The translations under genes and the position numbers were made by a program. The notes below the pieces were generated by a model, which was not told where the DNA came from, searched no databases, and saw nothing but the letters and a program-made list of their open reading frames with translations. From Allomuricauda sp. (lineage in GTDB: Bacteria; Bacteroidota; Bacteroidia; Flavobacteriales; Flavobacteriaceae), in the NCBI RefSeq assembly GCF_002699205.1, contig NZ_PABT01000023.1, positions 109,753 through 173,752 of the forward strand: a stretch of 64,000 bases of DNA, in the 5' to 3' direction. The first letter of the stretch is position 1; each line of letters begins with the position of its first letter. Shown here piece after piece: positions 36,959 through 44,973 of the stretch.

Positions 36959-38043
36959 TCTTCCTTTGGAAAAAAGACTTCACCACTACAAGAGTCCATA
37001 GTGGCACCGGTAACGGATTTCAACACATTGATTTTTCCTTGAAGACGGAGTACGCCCATTAAAGCGAAGACCAAGGCTTCTTTATAGGCAATCAAAGTTT
37101 GATTGGGCACTACTACTTCAATGTATGGCCCCAGTTTGTTTTGAAGTGTATCGATAAAAAACTGATTTAGTGCACCACCCCCGGTAACCAAAAGTTTACT
37201 ATTGGATTTACCTGTGTTTTTGTACTTGAGAACTGCAAAGGCAATTTGTTCGCAGTTATGATGGATAAAAGTGTGCAAGAGATCCTCATTAGGTATTTTG
37301 GCCCCTTCTATTAGAGGAACAATCTCTGAAGTAAACCATTCGTACCCGGTAGATTTTGGATAAGGCAGTCGGTAATATTCCAAACCGTTCAATTTTCCCA
37401 GGAGTTCATGATTTAATTTTCCGGAGCGGGCCAGTTTTCCATTGTCATCATAGGCCAATCCCATTTTATGCGTGATATGGTTAAGGGGCATATTGGCCAA
37501 TCCAATGTCATACGCAATGCGCTCCCCGTCCTTGTCAAACGAAATATTGCTGATACCGCCCAGGTTCAGACAAAAATCGTATTCATGGAACAGAAGTTTG
37601 TCGCCAATGGGTACCAAAGGAGCTCCCTGTCCCTTTAGGGACACATCTTTTGTCCTGAAATCACATACAACTTGTTTGTTGGCGGTATTCGCCAAGAGTT
37701 GACCATCCCCCAATTGAAACGTGATCCCATCCTCCGGTCTGTGATGGGAGGTGTGTCCGTGGCTAGCGATAAAATCCACTTCCTCATCAAGTTGTTCGAT
37801 AAAAACTTTGCTTTGCTGCCCTAACCAAATACCATATTCTTTGTGCAGTTGTGCATGTTCCGTTTCCGAGAGGTGAATGGCATTTTTGAGGTATTCCTGC
37901 ATTTCATTGGAATATTCGATTTCTGCGGTTTTTTTAATGGAGAAGTGCCAATGGCCATTTTCTTCCCAAATGTGGCAATAAGCTATGTCCAACCCGTCCA
38001 ACGAGGTGCCTGACATTAGCCCCAAGACTTTGTATGCGCTCAT
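36955..38043 (-). CDS. anmK: Anhydro-N-acetylmuramic acid kinase
   Basis: 362 residues, the normal length. N-terminal ATP loop VLGLMSGTSLDGLDIAY, then FIASHGHTSHHRPEDGITFQLGDG, DFRTKDVSLKGQGAPLVP, LNLGGISNIS, VTGGGALN and an acidic end. The enzyme opens the 1,6-anhydro ring and phosphorylates it, giving MurNAc-6-phosphate, the substrate of MurQ (encoded at 50.8 kb). Last gene of the salvage operon; it overlaps the methyltransferase gene by 4 bp. Confidence 0.96.
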   Translation of the reverse strand: MSAYKVLGLMSGTSLDGLDIAYCHIWEENGHWHFSIKKTAEIEYSNEMQEYLKNAIHLSETEHAQLHKEYGIWLGQQSKVFIEQLDEEVDFIASHGHTSHHRPEDGITFQLGDGQLLANTANKQVVCDFRTKDVSLKGQGAPLVPIGDKLLFHEYDFCLNLGGISNISFDKDGERIAYDIGLANMPLNHITHKMGLAYDDNGKLARSGKLNHELLGKLNGLEYYRLPYPKSTGYEWFTSEIVPLIEGAKIPNEDLLHTFIHHNCEQIAFAVLKYKNTGKSNSKLLVTGGGALNQFFIDTLQNKLGPYIEVVVPNQTLIAYKEALVFALMGVLRLQGKINVLKSVTGATMDSCSGEVFFPKED

Positions 38044-38705
38044 ATCCTGTTGATTTTTATGATCAAGGAAATCGGTTTCTTTTCGTCGTTCAAGATTTCC
38101 CTGATTCCAAAGTTGGTATTTTCAATCTGATTTAATTGATCCAGCCAATCTTCCATTGTCCGTGCGTACCAAGAGTGTCCGTCCGTAAAGTTTCCGGGCA
38201 ACCCCTTCCACGAATCGGATAACCACTGGCTTTTATAGGGTAGATTGTTTTGTAACAAAAAATAAGGGTGCAGTGTTTGAACCAAAAGCACACCATTTTT
38301 TGATAATTGGCCAACGGTGTTCGATAGCAGTTCTACCAAACCATCTTTGAGATATAGACAAAAATTGAAGATGGCCACATCAAAAGGGGCGTTTGGAATC
38401 TTTTTTCCCTCGATAATGTCCTCAAAAGTAAACACCTCAAAACTTTGACCACTATTTTTTTTGGCTTCCTCAATCAAACACGCCGTGGCATCCAAACCTG
38501 TCGTTGACCAACCCAGTTTATTCATTTCACGGGTCAACCAACCTTCACCACATCCGATATCCACTGCTTTGCTGCCATCGAGTTCTGCAATGGTATCAAC
38601 AATGGCCTTGTTGGTGAATTTTCGGGAGGGGATGCTGTTATCTTGAATAACTTTGATCCATTCCCCTGCATTCTTTTCCCAAGAAGAAATGATTTCTTTG
38701 CTCAT
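38040..38705 (-). CDS. Class I SAM-dependent methyltransferase, substrate unknown
   Basis: 221 residues with the Rossmann-type SAM site VDIGCGEGWLTREM, then GLDATACLIEEAKK and a post-motif region FDVAIFNFCLYL. There is no signal or membrane segment. It is locked between nagZ and anmK by 4-bp overlaps on both sides, so it should be made in step with peptidoglycan salvage enzymes, but no methylation step is known in that pathway. A real extra reaction or a passenger gene are both possible. Confidence 0.85.
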   Translation of the reverse strand: MSKEIISSWEKNAGEWIKVIQDNSIPSRKFTNKAIVDTIAELDGSKAVDIGCGEGWLTREMNKLGWSTTGLDATACLIEEAKKNSGQSFEVFTFEDIIEGKKIPNAPFDVAIFNFCLYLKDGLVELLSNTVGQLSKNGVLLVQTLHPYFLLQNNLPYKSQWLSDSWKGLPGNFTDGHSWYARTMEDWLDQLNQIENTNFGIREILNDEKKPISLIIKINRI

Positions 38706-40288
38706 GGTCTAAAGGTTTTAAGCTGTATGGGAAGGCTGCCCTTGGCCTCGACATTGTCCATGAAATGCTCAAAAGCAACATCTTGAAACGCTGGAAAATC
38801 TTGATAGACCACAACCACATTGGATGATGGCTTCAACTTTAAAATATCCAGCACATACGGATTGCCAAAAAGATAGATCAAGGTGTTTTTTTCGGCTACC
38901 AGTTTATAGATGTTGGCCAAAGTTTTCTCATCAAGCCCAAACTTGTTTTTTGGTTTTACGGCAGGGGGAAAGATGCTTAAAACAGCAGTATCTTCACTTG
39001 AATCGGCCGCAGCATTTAAATCAACCATTTTTGAATCAAAATGTAATGAAATCTTTTCCGAAAAGTTGTTTTTCCTGCCAGAACCTACAGAAACATTTAG
39101 AAAATGGGATGTTTTTAGTTTTTTGACCGCTGATGGGTCACCGTACAGTTCCGTAATGCTTTGCTCTGCGATTCGAAGGTTTAATGCAGAGGAAATATCA
39201 ATGGGTGGTTGTTTTGGATCATGGTTTTCGGAAAACACTTTGCGCTTCAATGCCCACAACCTATCAAAACTCTCTTGAATCCGCTTTTCTGGGGCATTTG
39301 TCAGAATTTCGACAATTCCTTCTTCCACATGTTCACTAAAGCAAAGCACATCCATTCCAGCATCAAAGGCAGCACTTTCCAATTTTCCTTTTTCAGGGTA
39401 CATTTTGGACACTGCGTGCATGTTCAAGGCATCGGAAATTACCACGCCATCAAAACCCAATTGTTTTCTGAGTATATCTGAAATGATTTTGGTTGAGGTA
39501 GTAGCTGGGTTGTTAGCATCCAGTTGAGGAAGCAGTAAATGACCCACCATAATGGAATCGACCCCATGTTCAATTAATTTTTGAAAAGGATAAAGCTCGT
39601 TTTCCAAAAGTTCCTCCATCGATTTGTCGATTACTGGAAGACCTAAATGGGAATCTGTTGCCGTATCTCCATGCCCTGGAAAATGCTTGATTGAATTCAG
39701 GGTTCCGCTAGTTGCCATCCCGTTTATGAATGCCTTAGCCTTTTCTAGAACACTTTTTTTATCATCCCCAAAAGAGCGATAGCCAATCACAGGATTTTCC
39801 GGATTGTTGTTGATGTCTACAACGGGTGCCAAATTCCAATGGACCCCAGCCAACTTGCAGTCGTCTCCAATGGCTTTGCCCACCTTGTAAATAAGGTCAT
39901 TGTTGTTGGGCAATGCTCCCAACGTAATGGCATAAGGGTATTGGGGTGTGTTTTCGATACGCATGGCAAGACCCCATTCAGCGTCGATGGCAATCAACAA
40001 GGGTACACTTGCTGACTTTTGGTATCGCGTGATAAGCTCCAACAAACGGTCATAGCTTTTTTCGTTGTGCACCACCTTTTTCTTTCCTTCAAAATTGGTG
40101 GCGGCACTGGCCCTGCTATGGAAAAAACAAATGGAACCTACATGGTGTTCCCTGATCAGCTTTTCCATTTTCCGCACTTCCTCCTCGGTGTCGTTGATAA
40201 ATACGGCGGGCATAAACAACTGCCCTACTTTTTGTTTCAATGTGAGGGCTTCCTTTGGAAGGGTATATGTTTGATGGGGTCTAGTCAT
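38702..40288 (-). CDS. NagZ-type beta-N-acetylglucosaminidase (GH3), cytoplasmic
   Basis: 528 residues, longer than Escherichia coli NagZ (about 340) because of a second C-terminal domain, as in the two-domain Bacillus form. The NagZ loop KHFPGHGDTATDSH is at residues 201-214 and supplies the catalytic Asp-His pair; the nucleophile is Asp286 in VISDALNMH. No signal peptide is present. It should cut GlcNAc from GlcNAc-anhydroMurNAc (with or without peptide) inside the cell, so it depends on a permease such as the AmpG-like protein encoded just upstream (8-bp overlap). Confidence 0.93.
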   Translation of the reverse strand: MTRPHQTYTLPKEALTLKQKVGQLFMPAVFINDTEEEVRKMEKLIREHHVGSICFFHSRASAATNFEGKKKVVHNEKSYDRLLELITRYQKSASVPLLIAIDAEWGLAMRIENTPQYPYAITLGALPNNNDLIYKVGKAIGDDCKLAGVHWNLAPVVDINNNPENPVIGYRSFGDDKKSVLEKAKAFINGMATSGTLNSIKHFPGHGDTATDSHLGLPVIDKSMEELLENELYPFQKLIEHGVDSIMVGHLLLPQLDANNPATTSTKIISDILRKQLGFDGVVISDALNMHAVSKMYPEKGKLESAAFDAGMDVLCFSEHVEEGIVEILTNAPEKRIQESFDRLWALKRKVFSENHDPKQPPIDISSALNLRIAEQSITELYGDPSAVKKLKTSHFLNVSVGSGRKNNFSEKISLHFDSKMVDLNAAADSSEDTAVLSIFPPAVKPKNKFGLDEKTLANIYKLVAEKNTLIYLFGNPYVLDILKLKPSSNVVVVYQDFPAFQDVAFEHFMDNVEAKGSLPIQLKTFRP

Positions 40289-41561
40289 TGGATTCCACTG
40301 TCTTTTTACCGTAATCTGCAGGGTATTTTAAGTAGCGCAACACTATAAACGCCGGTAGGGCCGCAATGACTACCCAGATAAAGAAGCCATCGTAACCCAA
40401 CCATTCCTGAATGTATCCGCTAAGCATGCCGGGCAGCATCATACCCAAGGCCATAAATCCGGTGGCAATAGCATAATGTGAGGTTTTGGATGCGCCTTCG
40501 GCCACGTAGATGAGGTACATCATGAAAGCGGCAAAACCGAACCCATAACCAAATTGTTCGAGTACCACAGTGCCGACCACGGCGTATAGGCTGGTCGTTT
40601 GTGTGACCGCCAACAGTGCATAGAGTGCATTGGGTACGTTTAGGGCAAGTAGCATGGGGAGCATCCATTTTTTTAGGCCATCCCTGGAAATCAAAATTCC
40701 TCCCAAGATTCCTCCCAACGACAACATAATGATTCCGACCGTGCCATAAATGGTGCCCACAGCTTCTGTGGAGTATGCCAATCCGCCTACTTCCAGTTCG
40801 TCCAGTAGGAAAGGGGAGGCCATTTTCACCAGTTGCGATTCACCCAAGCGGTACGTCAATATGAACAAAAGTGCCACTCCAATTTGGTGTTTCTTGAAAA
40901 AGGTCGCAAATACTTCAATAAAGCCCGCGGGTTTTTCTTTGGATTCGGATGCGGACTCCTCAAATTTTGGTGTGGTGAAAAAATTGGAAACAGTTAGGAT
41001 AATCATTAGTACGGCGGCACTGATCATCGTAACGGACCATGCTTTGGTATTGTCCCCGTATTGATTCTCCAAGAAACCTGCAAAAATCACCAAAAGACCT
41101 TGCCCCGTTACCATCGCCAAGCGGTAAAAAGTGCTGCGAAGCCCTATGAAAAAGGATTGTTTTTTCTGGGTGAGACCAATCATATAATAGCCATCCGAAG
41201 CAATATCGTTGGTAGCGTAAGCGAAGGCGGCCATCCAAAAGAACGCCAATGTTATGGTAAAAAACGAATCGGATGGAAGGGAGAGCCCAATACCCAAAAA
41301 TGCCAAGGAAATTACCAATTGCATGCCCAAAAACCATTTTCGCTTGGTACCGTTCAAATCCACAATAGGGCTCCATAAAGGTTTAATGACCCAAGGGAGG
41401 TATAGCCAACTGGTGTACAATCCTATTTCTGCATTTCCAATGCCCAACCGTTTGTACATGATCACGGAAACGGTTACTACGAGAATGTAGGGAATTCCTT
41501 GGGTAAAATATAAAAAGGGAATCCAAAGCCAAGCATTTTTATCTTTTGGGGCTACACTCAT
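40281..41561 (-). CDS. AmpG-like muropeptide permease (MFS)
   Basis: 426 residues with 12 probable helices. The N-terminus WLWIPFLYFTQGIPYILV, then SWLYLPWVIKPLWSPIVD and ASDGYYMIG, is characteristic of the AmpG family, which imports GlcNAc-anhydroMurNAc and its peptides by proton symport. Context supports this: nagZ follows with an 8-bp overlap, and anmK and a GNAT gene are in the same operon. A related carrier (MurT) works with MurK and MurQ in Tannerella forsythia. Confidence 0.9.
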   Translation of the reverse strand: MSVAPKDKNAWLWIPFLYFTQGIPYILVVTVSVIMYKRLGIGNAEIGLYTSWLYLPWVIKPLWSPIVDLNGTKRKWFLGMQLVISLAFLGIGLSLPSDSFFTITLAFFWMAAFAYATNDIASDGYYMIGLTQKKQSFFIGLRSTFYRLAMVTGQGLLVIFAGFLENQYGDNTKAWSVTMISAAVLMIILTVSNFFTTPKFEESASESKEKPAGFIEVFATFFKKHQIGVALLFILTYRLGESQLVKMASPFLLDELEVGGLAYSTEAVGTIYGTVGIIMLSLGGILGGILISRDGLKKWMLPMLLALNVPNALYALLAVTQTTSLYAVVGTVVLEQFGYGFGFAAFMMYLIYVAEGASKTSHYAIATGFMALGMMLPGMLSGYIQEWLGYDGFFIWVVIAALPAFIVLRYLKYPADYGKKTVESND

Positions 41562-42040
41562 TTGGGATGTTTTAATAGGTTCTGATAAATACTTTTTTCT
41601 GACTTTTCAATAATCTTGGCATCCACGACTCGCTCATAATAGGAGATGGGTCCAACTCCTCCGATTATGGCGTAGGTATATCCCATTTCTTTAAGGGCAC
41701 ACAATGATTTGATCAATAAAATTTTACCGATACCTTTTCCCCTTTCGGTTGGAAGAACCCCCGTAGGGCCAAAAAAGTTTTTTGCGGTACTCTCAAAACA
41801 GGCAAAACCTAAAATTTCTTGCTCTCGTTGGGCGACGAAGCAATTAACGGGCAAGGTGGTGAAGGCAGCTTCGGTTTCGTCTGCCCAATTTGTACTGAAA
41901 TGCTTGCCTACCCAATTTACAACAATGCTTTTTTCGGGTGTAATGGGCCTTTTGAAGACAATACCTTCGTTCTCGAAAAGGTTTTTTTCCTTTTCAGAGA
42001 TATCGGGTAGTTCCAAAAGTCGAACAAGCATATCCTGCAT
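41558..42040 (-). CDS. GNAT family N-acetyltransferase in the salvage operon
   Basis: 160 residues. The acetyl-CoA pyrophosphate-binding loop is TERGKGIGKILL, preceded by FGPTGVLP and followed by YAIIGGVGPISYYERVVDA. No signal is present, so it is cytoplasmic. It overlaps the ampG-like gene by 4 bp and lies 7 bp after the GHL10 gene, so it is an integral member of the operon. Re-acetylation of a deacetylated amino sugar or sugar-peptide is a natural guess; the acceptor is not known. Confidence 0.86.
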   Translation of the reverse strand: MQDMLVRLLELPDISEKEKNLFENEGIVFKRPITPEKSIVVNWVGKHFSTNWADETEAAFTTLPVNCFVAQREQEILGFACFESTAKNFFGPTGVLPTERGKGIGKILLIKSLCALKEMGYTYAIIGGVGPISYYERVVDAKIIEKSEKSIYQNLLKHPK

Positions 42041-42047
42041 AACTGTT

Positions 42048-43532
42048 TTATTTTAGGTTTAGGGATTGCAAGGCACTTTGGTTGCCAAATGCATCACTTA
42101 TATTGATCTGTATATCGCTTCGCAATTGTTTCTTTGTCAAATGGAATTGATAGCAGCCTTCCATTTTACTTTCTGAAAGATATTCCTTTCCAATGAGTTG
42201 TGACTTTCCTTTTTTGGATATGTAAAGATTTAAAAATCGAGGAATATAATCTGTATGATCGATACATATTTCCAATACCTGATTATCTTGTTTTACCGAT
42301 TTGATGGCAGGTAATTGGATTGCCCTTGTTTTACGATTCAAAGGACCGGGGTTTTCTGCTGGCAGTTGGTAGAATTTTTTTCGCAGCATTTTGTTGACTT
42401 TTTCATGTTGCCCCATCAACGATTTTGCACTGAAAAAGATGTTGCCGTTAATATTTTCCATATCCCTTACAAAGTTCAATTGTTTAGGAATTTCGTTTTT
42501 CTTTTCCCAAGCTTTGTCGGCATTGTTCTTTATTTTGTAGGTGCCGTTCCCGATGTAAAGATTGGTATTTGGAGTATTGTTGGCCCACCATGCGGCGATT
42601 ATTTTATGGGAGGCCACGGGGTAATCCATACTCCAATACACTTGGGGTGCCAAATAGTCCAACCATCCTTGCTGAACCCATAACACAGGGTCTGCATAAA
42701 GGTCTTCGTAGGTGGTTTGCCCTGCTTTGGTGTCGGAGCCTTTTGGATCGGTGCTTTTATTTTTCCAAACACCGAAAGGGCTTATTCCGAACTGTACCCA
42801 AGGTTTATGTTTTTTAATGGTATTGTGCACATCCTTCACCAAGGAATCGACATTGCTTCTTCGCCAATCTTCCAGAGACTGACCTGGTAAACCATATTTA
42901 GCGTAGGTTTTGGCATCATCAAAAGTTTCCCCTTCTACTTTGTAGGGGTAAAAGTAGTCATCAAAATGAATGGCGTCCAATTCATAGTTTACAACAAGTT
43001 CTTCAATTATATTTTTGAATTTTTCCCGAACCTCTGGAAGTCCCGGATTGTAATAATATTTTTTCCCGTATTTGATGATCCAATCAGGGTGTTGGTGGTA
43101 GTCATGTTTTTTGGAGAGCAATGTGGTATCTAGATTGACTGTGGCGCGATAGGGGTTTAACCACGCGTGAAATTCCATGCCCCGTTTGTGAGTCTCATCT
43201 ATCATCCATTTAAGGGGTTCGTCAAATCCTGTAGGTGCTTTTCCTTCCTTGCCAGTAAGATATCTGGACCAAGGTGCCAAATCGGTAGGGTAGAGGGCAT
43301 CGCCGGCGGTTCTCACTTGAACAATGGCCGCATTGAAATTCATTTTTTGATAAAAATCCAGGATCTCGATAAAATCCTCTTTCTTTTTTTTGACGGGATC
43401 ATCGGGACTTTTGGGCCAGTCTATGTTGGCCACCGTAGCAATCCAAACACCTCTAAATTCTTCCTTTGGTGCTTTGGATGTAGCACACGAAAGAAAAAAA
43501 AGAATGGGGACTATGTATAAAAATCGAAACAT
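42048..43532 (-). CDS. GHL10 (DUF187) glycosidase lipoprotein, denuded-glycan hydrolase-like
   Basis: 494 residues with lipoprotein signal MFRFLYIVPILFFLSC (Cys at 16). The domain starts FRGVWIATVANIDWPKSP and contains DAIHFDDYFYPY and FGISPFGVWKN, the signature of family 10-like glycosyl hydrolases (DUF187, YngK). Escherichia coli DigH (YddW) of this family cuts peptide-free peptidoglycan glycans. Here it would sit on the outer membrane facing the periplasm or surface and shorten glycans before import. A hairpin terminator lies directly before its start codon. Confidence 0.88.
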   Translation of the reverse strand: MFRFLYIVPILFFLSCATSKAPKEEFRGVWIATVANIDWPKSPDDPVKKKKEDFIEILDFYQKMNFNAAIVQVRTAGDALYPTDLAPWSRYLTGKEGKAPTGFDEPLKWMIDETHKRGMEFHAWLNPYRATVNLDTTLLSKKHDYHQHPDWIIKYGKKYYYNPGLPEVREKFKNIIEELVVNYELDAIHFDDYFYPYKVEGETFDDAKTYAKYGLPGQSLEDWRRSNVDSLVKDVHNTIKKHKPWVQFGISPFGVWKNKSTDPKGSDTKAGQTTYEDLYADPVLWVQQGWLDYLAPQVYWSMDYPVASHKIIAAWWANNTPNTNLYIGNGTYKIKNNADKAWEKKNEIPKQLNFVRDMENINGNIFFSAKSLMGQHEKVNKMLRKKFYQLPAENPGPLNRKTRAIQLPAIKSVKQDNQVLEICIDHTDYIPRFLNLYISKKGKSQLIGKEYLSESKMEGCYQFHLTKKQLRSDIQINISDAFGNQSALQSLNLK

Positions 43533-43542
43533 ATAAGCGAAA

Positions 43543-43580
43543 AAAAAGGCCTACGTATGCACTAAATGTAGGCCTTTTTA
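43543..43580 (-). terminator. Terminator/attenuator between susD and the GHL10 gene
   Basis: Minus-strand hairpin AAGGCCTAC/GTAGGCCTT (9 bp at 43568-43576 and 43546-43554, extendable with flanking A/T) with a 13-nt loop, followed by a run of eight T ending at 43540. The GHL10 ATG lies only 7 nt beyond the T run. It ends most susCD transcripts; read-through would express the enzyme genes at a lower level. Confidence 0.85.
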
Positions 43581-43622
43581 AAGATTAAATTAAACAACTA
43601 ACAACTTAAAAACATAATCATA

Positions 43623-44957
43623 TTAGATGGCAGGGTCATCTGGTGTATTGGTATTATTGTCTCTTTCTGTTACAGGATAGGGGTAAAAGTTCCTATTTCT
43701 TTCTTCCGTATAATTTCCTGAAGTCGGTGTTGGTTCGGGTCTTCCAAATCTCCTACTGTCTTCGAGGCTGTTTCCAGTCAAGAACAATTCAGCCCTTCTA
43801 TTTTTGTATATTTCATTCAGAATGGCATCAACATCATTGGCTCCGGAATATGGTGACACATTGGCGTTTACTCCAAAAATATCATCGGTATCTGTAAGAA
43901 CAAGGTTCAACGCATCAATTGCCGCATTTGTATCCGGAGAAGTTTTTCTAAGGTTTGCCTCGGCAATAATGAGGTTCATTTCATCTGGCAAATAAACTGG
44001 GATTGATTCGGTGTCACTGTCAAAGAACCCGGCCAAATCCTCTATGGGCAATTGGTTGATATTTTCTTCGTCCAAACCAATTAAATAAAAGTCCAACCTA
44101 CCATCCCCTTCTTCAAAAACAAAGCTATCGGGCAATCCAAAATTATCACGTGGTTTAAAATTTGGGTTGTCGTTATAATATACCCTGTTCCAAATGGGGT
44201 TCAAATTGTTGGAATCGTATGAAAACACAGAACTTGAAGTTTGGTCTACAGTGCTGGCTGCTGTAATTGCGGCATCATAATTACCGGCATACAGGTTATA
44301 TCTGGCCAACATGGCGTAAAGGGTGTTCTCCAAATCAATTTCCCCTCTTAGAATATTGGATTCGAATTCATCGGATATGGCATTGGCTTCAATCGCACTG
44401 ATGGCTTCTTCCAATAGGTCTACCGCGGTATTGTATCCTTCTATACGATCAACAAATGGGGGATTGTCCTCGGAAGTGGCGACGATAACTTGTTCAAAGT
44501 TCTGTGCCAAAGAACCGATGCACATGGCATGGTATAGCTTGGCGTAGGCTATAAGGCCACTTTGGGTGCCTGCATCAAGTTCAAGTGCATTGGCGTTCTC
44601 CACAATATCTTCTGCAACGCCCATAACCGATAACATTGTAGTCCAAAGACCAGTTATGTTTGAATTGTCATTGGGGATGTTTCCCCCATCTTCCAAATCT
44701 ATCATGTTTTGGTAGGTGGTGGTGATTCCCCCTTCTCGTGCCGTTATGGCCGGAGTCTCAACGATGTAGCGTACACCGTTGGTCGAGTATACTTCTTGCA
44801 TCCCAATGGCTACGGCAAATATTCCTTCTCTTGTGGTGAACACTTCGGTGTCCGTTGCCGCGTTGGGGTTTTCGAATTCGGTTTCGCAGGATGTTATTGC
44901 CAAGGTAGCGGTAAGCAAGAACATCAGCTTTACTTTAGTAAATCTATATTTTTTCAT
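43623..44957 (-). CDS. SusD/RagB family surface glycan-binding lipoprotein
   Basis: 444 residues, short for the family. The lipoprotein signal is MKKYRFTKVKLMFLLTATLAITSC (Cys at 24). SusD-like features include the acidic start ETEFENPNAATDTEVFTTREG, the TPR-like helical middle and the C-terminal IYKNRRAELFLTGNSLEDSRRFGRPEP. SusD lids close over the SusC transporter to capture glycans or peptides. It follows susC after 16 bp. Ligand is not readable from sequence; context points to peptidoglycan fragments. Confidence 0.93.
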   Translation of the reverse strand: MKKYRFTKVKLMFLLTATLAITSCETEFENPNAATDTEVFTTREGIFAVAIGMQEVYSTNGVRYIVETPAITAREGGITTTYQNMIDLEDGGNIPNDNSNITGLWTTMLSVMGVAEDIVENANALELDAGTQSGLIAYAKLYHAMCIGSLAQNFEQVIVATSEDNPPFVDRIEGYNTAVDLLEEAISAIEANAISDEFESNILRGEIDLENTLYAMLARYNLYAGNYDAAITAASTVDQTSSSVFSYDSNNLNPIWNRVYYNDNPNFKPRDNFGLPDSFVFEEGDGRLDFYLIGLDEENINQLPIEDLAGFFDSDTESIPVYLPDEMNLIIAEANLRKTSPDTNAAIDALNLVLTDTDDIFGVNANVSPYSGANDVDAILNEIYKNRRAELFLTGNSLEDSRRFGRPEPTPTSGNYTEERNRNFYPYPVTERDNNTNTPDDPAI

Positions 44958-44973
44958 TGTAATTTTTTTAAGA

